This document shows, piece by piece, positions 8,507 through 19,174 of a stretch of DNA of 64,000 nt. The notes below the pieces were generated by a model. The model was not told the DNA's origin, ran no database searches, and saw only the letters and a program-made list of their open reading frames with translations. The position numbers and the translations under genes are program-made. This DNA comes from Amycolatopsis xylanica (GTDB taxonomy: Bacteria; Actinomycetota; Actinomycetes; Mycobacteriales; Pseudonocardiaceae). Position 1 is the stretch's first letter. Every line of letters starts with the position of its first letter. Location: NCBI RefSeq assembly GCF_900107045.1, contig NZ_FNON01000001.1:930001-994000 (forward strand), given 5' to 3'.

Positions 8507-9894
8507 GCGCGCTCCTCGGCCAGTGGCAGCGTGATCCACACGGCGAGTCCCGACGGCTGCGCGGCCCGCAGTTCGAGGTCGCCGCCGCGCGCGATCACCA
8601 AGTGATGCGCGATCGACAGGCCGAGCCCGGTGCCACGCGGCGCGCCGTCGCCACCGGCTCGCCAGAACCGTTCGGTCGCCTTCGCCCGGTCCTCTGTGGA
8701 CAGACCGGGCCCGTCGTCGCGCACGACCAGGCGCGCGACGGCGCCGTCGGTCTCCCAATCGGTTTCGATGTGCGCGCCAGGCCCCGCGTAGTGGACGGCG
8801 TTGTCGAGCAGGACATCCAGCACCTGCGCCAGTTCCGCCTCCGGGCAGCGCACCAGCACCGGCTCGTCGTGGCCTTCCGGCGGCTGGATCGAAGCGCCGG
8901 CCTGCTCCGCCGACGCACGCCAGGCGTCGACGCGCTCGGCGACGACCGTCGCGAGGTCGCACGGCTCGTCATCGTGCCCGCCTGCGAGCCGGGTGGCCGT
9001 GCTTTCCGCCAGCGCCAAGGCAAGCAGACCGTCCAAAAGGGACTCAAGGCGTTCGACCTCGGCGACGGCCGCCCGGTACGCGCGCTGACCGTCTTCGTCG
9101 ACGCGGGTGGCGAGCGAATCCACCCGCAGCCGCAGTGCGGCCATCGGGTTGCGCAGCTGGTGCGACGCGTCCGCGATCAGCCTGCGCTGCTGCTCCGACG
9201 CCTCGACCACCGCGTCGGACATGAGGTTGAACGAGGTCGCCAGCGACCGCAGCTCACGCGGCCCGGCCCGCGCGGGCACCTGCGAATGGTGCCCGGCGGT
9301 CACCGCCAGCACACCATCCTCGAGGTCGTGCAGCGGCCGCACCATCCAGCGCGCGAGCACCACCGCGAGCAGCACGAACACCGCCGCCGCCAGCAACGCG
9401 CCGGCCGCGATCAAGCCCCACTGCGCGGACACGTCGGCCGCCGCGGCGAGCACGGAAGCCCGCAGCACCACCACGCCCGCGACCCGCGTCCCGGTGCCGA
9501 CCGGCCGCGCGAACAGCGCGGGCGCGTCCGACCACGGCTCGATCATCGGCGGCGCCGGGCTGCGCTGGTTGCGCAGTGTCGCGTCGATCAGCTCACGCAC
9601 GTCGCCAGCCGCGAGCCCACCGGCGGAGGCGAGCGTGGTCTTGCGGGCGTCGACCACGAGCACGGCCTCGCCGTAGAGCGACGCGTACCGCGCGGCCTCG
9701 GCGGCGAGCGTGGTCGTGTCACCCGCGTCGACCGCCTGCTGGGCCAGCACGACGAACCGGTCGACGTCGGCCGCCCGCGCGATCAGCAGCTGCTGGGTGC
9801 GCCGTTCGGCCGTACTCGACAGCAGCGGGAACGCGAAGGCGGCGACCACGGCGAGCGCCATGGCCACCAGCACGACCAGCAGCCGCGTGCGCAT
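8503..9894 (-). CDS. Membrane sensor histidine kinase
   Basis: 463 residues. Membrane segments at ~6-24 and ~160-184 flank an extracytoplasmic sensor of ~135 residues. A HAMP domain follows (RWMVRPLHDLEDGV), then the HisKA box with phospho-acceptor H245 (IADASHQLRNPMAALRLRV). The C-terminal ATPase shows an N box (LDNAVHYA), G1 (RDDGPGLS) and G2 (GTGLGLSIAHHL). The N-terminal ATG at 9894 overlaps the regulator gene's stop, and its own stop overlaps the TAXI lipoprotein start; both are ATGA. It should phosphorylate the adjacent OmpR-type regulator. The ligand may be captured by the TAXI protein, since gene coupling is tight. A longer in-frame start upstream would run into the regulator gene and is rejected. 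Confidence 0.9.
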   Translation of the reverse strand: MRTRLLVVLVAMALAVVAAFAFPLLSSTAERRTQQLLIARAADVDRFVVLAQQAVDAGDTTTLAAEAARYASLYGEAVLVVDARKTTLASAGGLAAGDVRELIDATLRNQRSPAPPMIEPWSDAPALFARPVGTGTRVAGVVVLRASVLAAAADVSAQWGLIAAGALLAAAVFVLLAVVLARWMVRPLHDLEDGVLAVTAGHHSQVPARAGPRELRSLATSFNLMSDAVVEASEQQRRLIADASHQLRNPMAALRLRVDSLATRVDEDGQRAYRAAVAEVERLESLLDGLLALALAESTATRLAGGHDDEPCDLATVVAERVDAWRASAEQAGASIQPPEGHDEPVLVRCPEAELAQVLDVLLDNAVHYAGPGAHIETDWETDGAVARLVVRDDGPGLSTEDRAKATERFWRAGGDGAPRGTGLGLSIAHHLVIARGGDLELRAAQPSGLAVWITLPLAEERA

Positions 9895-10559
9895 CAGCCG
9901 CCCAGCCGGTAACCGAAACCGCGGATCGTCGCCAGCAGACCCGGCCGGTCGAGCTTGGCGCGCAGCTGGGTGAGGTGGACGTCGAGCGAGCGCGAGACGG
10001 CGAGGTACGCGTCGCCCCACACCTCGTCCATCAGCTGCTGGCGGCTGACCGCCGTGCCCGGCCTGGCGGCGAGCACGGCGAGCACCTCGAACTCCTTGGT
10101 GGTCAGCCCGATCTCGGCGCCGCCGACCACCACCCGGCGCGCGCCGAGATCGATCTCGACGTCGCCGAAGACCACCAGCTCGGGCGCGGGCGCCGACTTC
10201 GCGCCCGCGCGCCGGACCACCGCGTCCATCCTGGCCAGCAGCTCGGCCAGCCGGATCGGCTTGGCGAGGTAGTCGTCCGCGCCCAGGCGCAGCCCGCGCA
10301 CGACGTCGCGTTCGTCGTCACGCGCGGTGAGCACCAGGACGGGGACGGCCGACACCTGCCTGACCTTGCGCAGCACCTCGAGCCCGTCGATGTCGGGCAG
10401 CGTGAGGTCGAGCAGCAGCAGATCGGCGTCGCGGTGCCGGGTCAGCGCGTCGCTGCCCCGGCGCACGCTGGTCACCGCGTGCCCGCGCGCCTGCAGGGAG
10501 TCGGCCAGCGCGTCGGCGACACCCTCGTCGTCTTCGACCAGCAGGACCCGCACGCGCAT
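9894..10559 (-). CDS. OmpR-family response regulator
   Basis: 221 residues with a receiver domain (acidic pair D10/D11, phospho-acceptor D51 in LLLLDLTLPDIDG, conserved K in DDYLAKPI) and a winged-helix DNA-binding domain (TTKEFEVLAVLAARPGTAVS, and SRSLDVHLTQLRAKL near the C-terminus). It starts 4 nt after the MFS carrier stop and overlaps the kinase start, so carrier, regulator, kinase and TAXI protein are one operon. By analogy with dicarboxylate-sensing systems it may control uptake of an organic acid by the carrier upstream. That link is inferred from gene order. Confidence 0.92.
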   Translation of the reverse strand: MRVRVLLVEDDEGVADALADSLQARGHAVTSVRRGSDALTRHRDADLLLLDLTLPDIDGLEVLRKVRQVSAVPVLVLTARDDERDVVRGLRLGADDYLAKPIRLAELLARMDAVVRRAGAKSAPAPELVVFGDVEIDLGARRVVVGGAEIGLTTKEFEVLAVLAARPGTAVSRQQLMDEVWGDAYLAVSRSLDVHLTQLRAKLDRPGLLATIRGFGYRLGG

Positions 10560-10563
10560 GTCC

Positions 10564-11883
10564 TTACTTCTTTTCCAGCTCCGAGCTCTTCGAAGTCTCC
10601 CGCATTGTGCCGTACACGATCAGTGAGATCAGCGCACAGCCCGCGACGTAGTAGAAGAACAGCGATTCGTGGCCTGCCTTCTTCAGCGCCTGCGCGATGA
10701 GCTCGGCCGTGCCGCCGAAGACGGCGACGGTCAGCGCGTACGGCAGGCCGACGCCGATCGCGCGGATCTTCGTCGGGAACAGCTCGGCCTTCACGATCGC
10801 GTTGATCGAGGTGTAGCCGGTGACGATCACCAGGCCGGCCAGCATGAGCAGGAACGCTACGAACGGCTGCTTGGTCGAGCCCATCAGCGTCATGATCGGC
10901 ACGGTCAGCAGCGTGCCCGCGATGCCGAAGAACATCAGCAGCGGGCGGCGGCCGATCCGGTCGGACAGCTTGCCCGCGATCGGCTGCAGGATGGCGGCGA
11001 CGAGGATCGCGGAGAACAGGATCCAGGTGACCGTCTTGCGCGGGATGCCCGCGGTGTTCTCCATGAACTTCTGGCTGTAGGTGGCGAAGGTGTAGAACGC
11101 GATCGTGCCGCCGAGCGTCAGCCCGACGACCAGCGCGACCTCCTTCGGGTACTTGAACAGCGCCCGCAGCGTGCCGTGCTCGCCGGTCTTGGTGTCGCCG
11201 CCCTTGGCGCGTTCGGCCTCGAAGCTCTCCGACTCGTCCATGCCGCGCCGCAGGTACATCACGAGGATCGCGGCCAGCGCGCCGACCACGAACGCGATCC
11301 GCCAGCCCCAGTCGGTCAGCTGCTTCTCGGTGAGGATCTGCTGCAGGATCAGCTGCAGGCCCAGCGCCAGCAGCTGGCCGCCGTAGAGAGTCACGTACTG
11401 GAAGCTGGAGTAGAAGCCGCGCTTGCCCGGAGTGGCCACTTCGGACAGATAGGTCGCCGAGGTGGAGTACTCGCCGCCGACGCTCAGCCCCTGGATCAGC
11501 CGCGCGACGAGCAGCAGGATCGGCGCCGCGATGCCGATCGTCTGGTAACCCGGCGTGAGCGCGATCATCAGCGAGCCGAACGCCATCAGCGTCACGCTGA
11601 GCACCAGCGCCGTGCGCCTGCCGAACCGGTCGGCGAACCGGCCGAGCATCCAGCCGCCCAGCGGGCGCATCAGGAAGCCGACGGCGAACACGGCGGCGGT
11701 GCCCAGGAAGGCGGCCGTGGTGTCCTTCGTCGGGAAGAACGACTTGGCGAAGTATGTGGTGAACGCGGCGTAGGCGTACCAGTCGTACCACTCGACCAGG
11801 TTGCCGATCGAACCCCGCAGCACGTTGCCGATGACGCGCCGTTCACTGACGGGTGGCGTCGCCTCGTTGATCCTGGTTGTCAA
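10564..11883 (-). CDS. MFS metabolite:proton symporter (organic acid or osmolyte family)
   Basis: 439 residues with 12 predicted membrane helices. It has the metabolite:H+ symporter family marks: NLVEWYDWYAYAAF near the start, the loop motif GRFADRFGRRTAL, and QGLSVGGEYSTSATYLSE in helix 5. This family takes up alpha-ketoglutarate, shikimate, proline/betaine and similar solutes; the substrate here is not clear. I place the start at TTG 11883 because AAGGAGG lies 6 nt upstream, whereas upstream ATG codons have no such site. It leads the operon with the two-component pair and TAXI lipoprotein, which suggests uptake of the sensed compound. The 215 bp to fabG holds the divergent promoters, but I see no firm -10/-35 pair. 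Confidence 0.85.
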   Translation of the reverse strand: MTTRINEATPPVSERRVIGNVLRGSIGNLVEWYDWYAYAAFTTYFAKSFFPTKDTTAAFLGTAAVFAVGFLMRPLGGWMLGRFADRFGRRTALVLSVTLMAFGSLMIALTPGYQTIGIAAPILLLVARLIQGLSVGGEYSTSATYLSEVATPGKRGFYSSFQYVTLYGGQLLALGLQLILQQILTEKQLTDWGWRIAFVVGALAAILVMYLRRGMDESESFEAERAKGGDTKTGEHGTLRALFKYPKEVALVVGLTLGGTIAFYTFATYSQKFMENTAGIPRKTVTWILFSAILVAAILQPIAGKLSDRIGRRPLLMFFGIAGTLLTVPIMTLMGSTKQPFVAFLLMLAGLVIVTGYTSINAIVKAELFPTKIRAIGVGLPYALTVAVFGGTAELIAQALKKAGHESLFFYYVAGCALISLIVYGTMRETSKSSELEKK

Positions 11884-11957
11884 CGCTGACCTCCTTGTGT
11901 TCCCGCTCACGGTGGCCATTCGACAAAGGCGCGGCAACGGCTTTGGAGGTTTCCTAA

Positions 11958-12803
<846 letters not shown>

Positions 12804-12837
12804 AAACCTTCCCCCTACTTGAGATTTGGAGAACCAC

Positions 12838-13605
12838 GTGGCTGGACTGCTCGAAGGCAAGCGACTGCTGATCACCGGCATCATCACGGACGCCTCGCTG
12901 GCGTTCCACGCGGCGAAGATCGCCCAGGAACAGGGCGCGAAGGTCGTGCTGACCGGGTTCGGCAGGCTTTCCCTCGTCGAGCGCATCGCGAAGCGGCTGC
13001 CGGAAGAGGCGCCGGTGCTCGAACTGGACGTGACCAACCAGGAGCACCTCGACTCCCTGGCGGACCGCGTCCGTGAGCACGTCGACGGCCTCGACGGCGT
13101 CCTGCACTCGATCGGCTTCGCCCCGCAGACCTGCCTCGGCGCCCCCTTCATGGACGCGCCCGCCGACGACGTGAAGATCGCGGTCGACGTCTCCGCCTTC
13201 TCGTTCAAGTCGCTCGCCGCCGCGACGCTGCCCCTGCTCTCGCCGGGCTCGTCGATCGTCGGCATGGACTTCGACGCCCGCGTCGCGTGGCCGGTCTACA
13301 ACTGGATGGGTGTCGCGAAGGCGGCGCTGGAGTCGGTCAACCGCTACCTCGCGCGTGAGCTCGGGCCGCAGGGCATCCGGGTCAACCTGGTCAGCGCCGG
13401 CCCGATGAAGACGATGGCCGCCAAGTCCATCCCCGGCTTCGCCGAGCTCGAAGAGGGCTGGGGCGACCGCGCGCCGCTGGGCTGGGACAGCTCGGACCCG
13501 ATCCCGACCGCCAAGTCCGTCTGCGCGATGCTGTCCGACTGGTTCCCGGCGACCACCGGCTCGATGATCATGGTCGACGGCGGCCTGCACGCCACCGGCC
13601 AGTAA
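12838..13605 (+). CDS. inhA: Enoyl-ACP reductase (NADH), InhA type
   Basis: 255 residues aligning throughout with mycobacterial Inh[21 protein letters not shown], then [52 protein letters not shown] (catalytic Tyr and Lys region) and [13 protein letters not shown]. It reduces the trans-2-enoyl-ACP double bond in the last step of FAS-II elongation. I choose GTG 12838, with GGAGA 6 nt upstream, giving the same N-terminus as known InhA; a TTG at 12826 would overlap that site. The gene ends just before a strong stem-loop that separates it from hemH. Confidence 0.95.
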   Translation: MAGLLEGKRLLITGIITDASLAFHAAKIAQEQGAKVVLTGFGRLSLVERIAKRLPEEAPVLELDVTNQEHLDSLADRVREHVDGLDGVLHSIGFAPQTCLGAPFMDAPADDVKIAVDVSAFSFKSLAAATLPLLSPGSSIVGMDFDARVAWPVYNWMGVAKAALESVNRYLARELGPQGIRVNLVSAGPMKTMAAKSIPGFAELEEGWGDRAPLGWDSSDPIPTAKSVCAMLSDWFPATTGSMIMVDGGLHATGQ

Positions 13606-13612
13606 CCGCCCG

Positions 13613-13667
13613 AAGCCCGAAAGTGGCTTTCGTCAGATCGCATCTGACGAAAGCCACTTTCGGGCTT
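13613..13667. terminator. 26 bp perfect stem-loop after inhA
   Basis: The sequence is a perfect inverted repeat of 26 bp per arm with a 3 nt loop, containing the phrase AAAGTGGCTTTCGTCAGAT and its complement. Four T residues end the right arm, so it fits an intrinsic terminator for fabG-inhA. The stem is far longer than a normal terminator and the internal phrase looks like a mobile palindrome of this genome. Confidence 0.75.
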
Positions 13668-13725
13668 TTGCCACCCCGGCGGCTGGGTGACCCCGGCGCT
13701 GCGTGGGCGCTGCCACAACGGCAAG

Positions 13726-14772
13726 ATGGGCCGGGTGGGTTATGACGCACTGCTGTGGCTGTCCTTCGGCGGCCCCGAGGGTCCCGACGAGGTCATGCCG
13801 TTCCTGGAGAACGTGACGCGCGGGCGGGGTGTGCCGCGCGAGCGGCTGCTCGAAGTCTCGGAGCACTACCAGCACTTCGGCGGGGTTTCGCCGATCAACC
13901 GGCTCAACCGGGACGCCATCGCCGCCGTCGAGGCGAAGCTCGCGAGCGAGGGCCTCGACCTGCCCGTCTACTTCGGCAACCGGAACTGGAAGCCGATGGC
14001 CGAAGACACCCTCGCCGAGATGGCCGCCGCGGGCGTGCGCCGCGCGCTGGTGTTCCCGACGAGCGCGTACGGCGGGTACTCCGCGTGCCGTCAGTACGAC
14101 GAGGACATCGTCCGCATCCGCGAAGCGCTGGGTGCCGGCGCACCCGATCTGGTGAAGCTGCGCCAGTTCTTCGATCACCCGCTCTTCGTCGCCGCGTTCG
14201 CCGACGCCGTCAAAGAAGCGCTCGTGAAGGTGCCGGGCGCGCGCGTGGTGTTCACCGCCCACTCCGTCCCGACGAGCGCTGACAACAACGCGGGCCCGCC
14301 GTCCGAAGGCGGCAACCGCTACTCGAAGCAGATCCACGAGGCCGCCCGCCTGGTCGCGCTCGAAGCCGGGGTCGCCGAGTACGACGTCGTCTGGCAGTCG
14401 CGCTCCGGGCCGCCACAGGTGCCGTGGCTGGAGCCGGACATCGTCGACCACATCGACGCGCTGCACGCCGACGGCGTCACCGGCGTCGTCGTCTGCCCGG
14501 TCGGTTTCGTCTCCGATCACCTCGAGGTCATCTGGGACCTCGACAACGAGGCGGCCGAGCGCGCCGAGGAACACGGCATGGCCTTCGCGCGCGCGGGCAC
14601 GCCCGACACCGATCCGCGGTTCGCGGAACTGGTCGTCGAACTCGTCCGTGAGCACGTCGAAAACGCGCCCGCGCGCAAGCTTTCGCGGTTCCCGGCCGCC
14701 GGGTGCACGCTCAACGGCGAGCCCTGCGCGATCGCCTGCTGCGAGCCCGTCAAGCGCCCGGCCAAAGCGTAA
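13726..14772 (+). CDS. hemH: Ferrochelatase (coproporphyrin type in actinobacteria)
   Basis: 348 residues. It matches actinobacterial ferrochelatase along its length: [44 protein letters not shown], the active-site FTAHSVP with the metal-chelating His, [16 protein letters not shown], and [13 protein letters not shown]. In Gram-positive bacteria this enzyme (CpfC) puts Fe2+ into coproporphyrin III. The C-terminus [16 protein letters not shown] has four cysteines that could hold the [2Fe-2S] cluster known from actinobacterial members. ATG 13726 is the best start; an ATG-less extension to 13687 is unsupported. Placement after fabG-inhA is common in actinomycetes. Confidence 0.93.
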   Translation: MGRVGYDALLWLSFGGPEGPDEVMPFLENVTRGRGVPRERLLEVSEHYQHFGGVSPINRLNRDAIAAVEAKLASEGLDLPVYFGNRNWKPMAEDTLAEMAAAGVRRALVFPTSAYGGYSACRQYDEDIVRIREALGAGAPDLVKLRQFFDHPLFVAAFADAVKEALVKVPGARVVFTAHSVPTSADNNAGPPSEGGNRYSKQIHEAARLVALEAGVAEYDVVWQSRSGPPQVPWLEPDIVDHIDALHADGVTGVVVCPVGFVSDHLEVIWDLDNEAAERAEEHGMAFARAGTPDTDPRFAELVVELVREHVENAPARKLSRFPAAGCTLNGEPCAIACCEPVKRPAKA

Positions 14773-14804
14773 TTATCGCGTACCCTTATTTAATGGCCGA
14801 CATT

Positions 14805-14820
14805 CCCTCCTTTCGGAGGG
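14805..14820. terminator. Short GC hairpin between hemH and the LuxR gene
   Basis: CCCTCC and GGAGGG form a 6 bp stem with a 4 nt TTTC loop in an AT-richer stretch. It could end hemH transcription. It lies only 24 bp before the next start, so an effect on the LuxR-gene leader is also possible. No clear ribosome site precedes ATG 14845. Confidence 0.35.
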
Positions 14821-14844
14821 GTAAAGGCTGTTTATGGTTTTGCC

Positions 14845-17555
14845 ATGTCTGTTTCGGATTTCGCGTTCAGGCAGCCTGAACTGGCCGAATTGCTCCAGGG
14901 GATCGCCCGCCCCGGCGCGTTCGTGGTGGTCGAGGGCGAACCGGGTGCGGGCCGGAGCACCTTGCTCGGCCAGGTGCGGCCCGATGACCGCCTGGTGCTC
15001 CCGGCCCGGTGCGTGCGGTTGAGCCGTCCCGCGCCGCTGGGTCCGGTGATCGAGGCCGTGAGCACGGCGATCGACCGGTGGACGGCCATGGCGGACCGCC
15101 TGCCGCCGCTCGCGGGTGCGCTCCGGCCGTTGCTGCCCGAGTTGGCGTTGCCGGATCTCGGCGATTTAGGGCGCCATCAGACTTTCCGCGCGCTGCGTGC
15201 GCTGCTGACCCTGCACGAGCGGACCGTGCTCGTGCTCGACGACGTGCACGAGGCGGAGGAAGAGACGCACGACTTCCTCCGGTACCTGGCGAGCACTCCC
15301 GCGCCGGGACTCGCCGTCGTGGCCAGTTCGGCGCCACGCCCGCGGACTCCGGGCCGCTGGTGGGTGCCGCGTGACGGCGTGACGGCGCGCGTGGTGCTGA
15401 AACCGTTGCCTGCCACCAGGATCCCTGCCCCCGACGCCGCCGCCGTCCTCGAGCGGACCGGGGGAGTGGCGGACGCGGTCCGCGCGGTGCTGGCTGGCGG
15501 TGACGAGACCGCGTGGCGTGAGGTGGTCGCGTCGCGGGTCGCCGACCTCGGCGCCGAGCGCGCGGCGGTCGTCGAAGCGCTCGCGGTGCTCGGCGGTCCG
15601 GCGAGCGGCGAGGCGCTCGCCGCAGTCGCGCAGGTGACCTGCGCCGCCGACGCGGTGCTGGCGTCCATGGACGCCGGGCTGCTCATCGAGCAAGGGCCGG
15701 GCCGGTACGCGATGCGGAGCCCGCTCGTCGCGGACGCCGTCTACGCCTCGATCCCGGGGCCACGCCGGTGCCTGCTGCACCTGCGCGCCGCGCACCTGCT
15801 CGCCGCCGCGGCCGAGCCGGACGCGACGGCCGTCGCCCGCCAGCACCGGGCCGCCGGGGACTTCGCGGAAGGCGCGCGCTGGACCGCGGTCGCGGTCGAC
15901 GCCGCGACCGGGAAAGGGCAGCCCGGCGAGGCCGTGCTGCTGCTCGAGGCGGCCTTGCGCGATCCGGACCTGCCGAGGGCGGCCAGGGAGGAGTTCGCCG
16001 TGCGGCTGAGCCGGGAGCTGGCGTTCGGCCTGGCCGACGAGGGAACGGTCGGCTTGTTGCGTGCCGCCGTGCTCGACTGGCCGTTGTCCAGGACCGCACG
16101 CGGCGAGATCCGGCTCAACCTGGGCAGGCTGCTGATCAACCAGTCGGTGCAGGTCGACGCGGGCCGGTCGGAGATCGAACTCGCGGTCGCCGACCTCGCG
16201 CACCGGCGTGCCCTGCTCGCCAGGGGACTGGCGAGCCTGGCGCTGCCGCACGCCGGCGCTGTGCCCGTCGAGGAGAATCTGCGCTGGCTCGGCAAGGCCG
16301 AGGCGGCGATCGCGGGGATCAGTGACGTCGAGGTGATCGCCGCGGTGACCGCGAACCGGCTGTCCGGGCGGATGCAGCTCGCCGATCCCGGCGTCTGGCA
16401 GGAGGTGGACCGGCTGCCGAGGTCGCCGCGGCAGGCCGAGGTGCGCAGGCAGGTCTGCCGCGCTTATGTCAATGTCGCCGACGCCGCCGCGTGGAACGGC
16501 CACTACACCAGGGCCCGCGCCTGCCTCGCAGCCGCGCGGCGGCTCATCCGCGACGAGCACCAGCCCTACCTGGAGGCGCTGGCCACCGGCACGGAACTGC
16601 GGGTCGACGTCGCGATGGGCCTGCTCGGCGAGGTCGAGACCGAAGCACGGCACCTGATCGAGCGGGTGGGCCAGGCCAGTTCGCTCGCCGCCGAGCCGCT
16701 GCTGGTGCTCGGCTGGCACGATCTCGGCCGCGGGCACCGCGCGGCGGCGCAGCGTCATTTCGACGCCGCGTTCGCCATCGGGGCGGGGAGCGCGCCGCTG
16801 CAGGCGTCGGCCTTCGCCGGGCGGGTGGCCGTCCACCTCGCGGCGAAGGACCTCGCCGCCGCGCGGCGCCTCGCGGACGACGGCGTCGAAACCGTGCGCC
16901 GCAAGAACAACTGGATCTGGGCCGCCGAGCTGATGCCGTACGCGGTGCGCGTGCTGCTCGCCCAAGACGAGCTCTGCCTCGCCGAGGAACTGACCGCCGA
17001 TACCACGAGGGCATCGAGGGACGCGATGCCCCGATCGCCCACGCCGCTTATCTGCTTTGCGATGGCTTGCTGGCCCAGGCGAAGGACGACCTCGCTCGCG
17101 CCGCCGAACTGTTCTGTAGCGCCGGCAAGGCTTACCAAGCGCTCCCGAGACCGCATGCCGCGGCCGGTGCGGAAGAACTCGCCGGCGAGTGCCTCACCAC
17201 GCTCGGCGAGTACGCGCGGGCGTCGGTGGCGCTGAGCGCCGCCGAGTCGGCCTACCGGACCTTGAACTCCGTCGCGGACGCCCAGCGCTGCCGCCGCTCA
17301 CTCGCGCGCTGCGATCCCGGCACGCCGCGCCGAGGCCGCCGGGGATACGGCCAGGCGCTGTCCCCGCGTGAGATCGAGGTGGTGCGCCTGGCCGCGCGCA
17401 ACCTCACCAACCGGGAGATCGCGGGCAAGCTGTTCCTGTCGGCGCGGACCGTGGAGGTCCACGTCGGACGGGCACTGCAGAAACTCGACCTGCCGTCGCG
17501 GTCGGTGCTGAGTGAGGAACTGCTGCGCGAGCACCTGTCCACCACGAAAAGGTAA
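14845..17555 (+). pseudogene. LuxR-family ATPase regulator (LAL type), frameshifted near base 17000
   Basis: The gene encodes a large ATP-binding LuxR regulator in two frames. Frame one (from ATG 14845) has a Walker A motif (GEPGAGRST, residues ~31-39), Walker B-like VLVLDDVHE, and a long helical/TPR-like region. Its sense stops near codon 718 (AEELTAD), after which the translation becomes low-complexity Arg/Pro/Ser text. The continuing protein, YHEGIEGRDAPIAHAAYLL, lies in another frame and runs to the LuxR HTH (LSPREIEVVRLAARNLTNRE, then LSARTVEVHVGRALQKL) ending at 17555. One lost base in GA(C)TAC after position 17000 would join both parts as TADYHEGIEG. The ATPase part would otherwise lack its DNA-binding domain, so the gene is either inactivated or misread in sequencing. 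Such regulators often control nearby exoenzymes or secondary metabolism. Confidence 0.8.
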
Positions 17556-17700
17556 GAGCCCTTACCGATTCCGCGCGACACCTTCCCGATTTAATTACGT
17601 AGTCCGCCGAGACTGATTTCTATTGTTATTCCCGGATGGATAACCCACAGTTGTCCTCGCGTGCTCAACGCCGAAATCCAAGTCTGGGAAGGGAATCATC

Positions 17701-19155
17701 GTGCGGAGAAAACGGATACCTGTCCTGCTCGCGTTCTGCGCGGCGGCGCTGGCTGCGGCGGTGCCCACCGTCGCGCGCGCGGCCCAGCCGGGCGCCGAGG
17801 GAATCGCGCCGACCGGCGACGTCGTGCTGCATTCGGACGTGCAGACCCAGGGCATCGGCGGGGTGAGCGCCTCGGTGAAGGACTACCCGTTCGTCATCGC
17901 GGCGCTGCGCGAGGGCGGTTCGCGGCCCCGTGGCCAGAGCTGCAGCGGCTCGGTGGTGGCGCCGCGCAAGGTGATGGTCGCCGCGCACTGCAAGGAACTG
18001 CAGGGCACCAAGACCGTCCTCTATGGACTCGACGACCTCAAGAGCACCGGCGGGACGCAGCTCAACGTCGTCGACTACAAGACCCATCCGAACTTCAGCC
18101 AGCCCTGGTACGGCTACGACGTCGCGATCATCACCACCGACGCCGACATCCCGGTGCCCGCCGGCGGGTACGCGAAGGTCGCCACCTCCGCGGACACCGG
18201 GCTGGAGGCGCCGGGCAAGGACGGCTTCAGCCTCGGCTACGGCAAGAAGAACTACGACGACAACCCGGCCGACGTCACGCTGCAGAAACTGACTCTGCCG
18301 ATCGTCAACCCCAGCCAGTGCACCGGGGTGGAGAACGGCGTCGACCCCAAGACGATGATCTGCGCCGGCTATTCCGACGGCCGCAAGACCGTGCTGCCCG
18401 GTGACAGCGGCGGCCCGTTCATCGTCAACGGCACGGTCGTCGGCATCACCTCGTGGAGCCGCAGCGACTTCCACTGGTACAGCGTCTACAGCCGCCTGAA
18501 CAACGACATGGGCGACTGGGTCAAGCAGCAGATCGGCGACGTCCCGAGCGGCGACAAGTTCACCCTCGCCGCGTCGCCGGGCGCGGTGAAGGTCGACGCG
18601 GGCAAGTACGTGTCGGCGTCGATCACCAGCAAGCCGGGCAAGAACGGCGCCGAGACCGTCGCGCTGGCCGCGTCCGGCCTGCCCGAAGGAGCGAAGGCGA
18701 CCTTCCAGCCGTCGTCGATCCAGAGCGGGGACACCGCCAAGCTGACCATCGAGACGGCGTCGGGCACACCCGAGCGGGACTACACGATCACCGTGTCCGG
18801 CAAGGGGAACACCGACACCGCGACCACCACGCTGAAGCTGACCGTCGGCAAGGGAGGCAGCGAGCCGGGTGACCTCAAGCTGTCGCTCACCCCGAGTTCG
18901 GGAACCGCCGCACCGGGCATGCTGACCAGCGCGACCGTTTCCGCGACCGGCGGCAGCGGCTCGATCAAGCTCTCCGCCTCGGGCCAAGGGCTCCCTGTCG
19001 CCCCGTTCTTCAACCCGCAGACCATCTCCCCGGGCGGGACCTCGACCATGCAGATCTTCGCGGCGTTCCAGGCGGGCACCTACCCGATCACCGTCACCGC
19101 GACCGACGGGTCCGGCAAGTCCGCGACCGCCGTCTACACCCTCACCGTCCGCTGA
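17701..19155 (+). CDS. Secreted trypsin-like serine protease (S1) with two Ig-like domains
   Basis: 484 residues from a GTG start. A signal peptide (MRRKRIPVLLAFCAAALAAA, cleavage likely after VARA) is followed by an S1 domain at ~45-275 with His96 (VMVAAHC), Asp140 (YGYDVAII) and Ser236 (PGDSGGPF). Cysteine pairs typical of the fold are present. Residues ~280-380 and ~390-484 are two beta-rich Ig-like modules (FTLAASPGAVKVDAGKYVS, YTITVSGKGN), probably for binding or spacing. It acts outside the cell on proteins. An S8 protease and an alpha/beta hydrolase follow on the same strand, a secreted-hydrolase set. The upstream 145 bp is AT-richer than its surroundings and likely holds the promoter; GGGAAGGGAA lies just before the start. 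Confidence 0.88.
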   Translation: MRRKRIPVLLAFCAAALAAAVPTVARAAQPGAEGIAPTGDVVLHSDVQTQGIGGVSASVKDYPFVIAALREGGSRPRGQSCSGSVVAPRKVMVAAHCKELQGTKTVLYGLDDLKSTGGTQLNVVDYKTHPNFSQPWYGYDVAIITTDADIPVPAGGYAKVATSADTGLEAPGKDGFSLGYGKKNYDDNPADVTLQKLTLPIVNPSQCTGVENGVDPKTMICAGYSDGRKTVLPGDSGGPFIVNGTVVGITSWSRSDFHWYSVYSRLNNDMGDWVKQQIGDVPSGDKFTLAASPGAVKVDAGKYVSASITSKPGKNGAETVALAASGLPEGAKATFQPSSIQSGDTAKLTIETASGTPERDYTITVSGKGNTDTATTTLKLTVGKGGSEPGDLKLSLTPSSGTAAPGMLTSATVSATGGSGSIKLSASGQGLPVAPFFNPQTISPGGTSTMQIFAAFQAGTYPITVTATDGSGKSATAVYTLTVR

Positions 19156-19174
19156 ATCCCCTGAGGTGGAAATG

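Noticed and set aside
12826..12837. TTG start extending InhA by four residues
   Set aside because: It overlaps the ribosome site of GTG 12838, which gives the conserved InhA N-terminus.
16491..17555. Separate LuxR gene starting inside the ATPase gene
   Set aside because: Its first ~170 residues are Arg-rich shadow sequence; sensible protein begins only at the frameshift near 17000.
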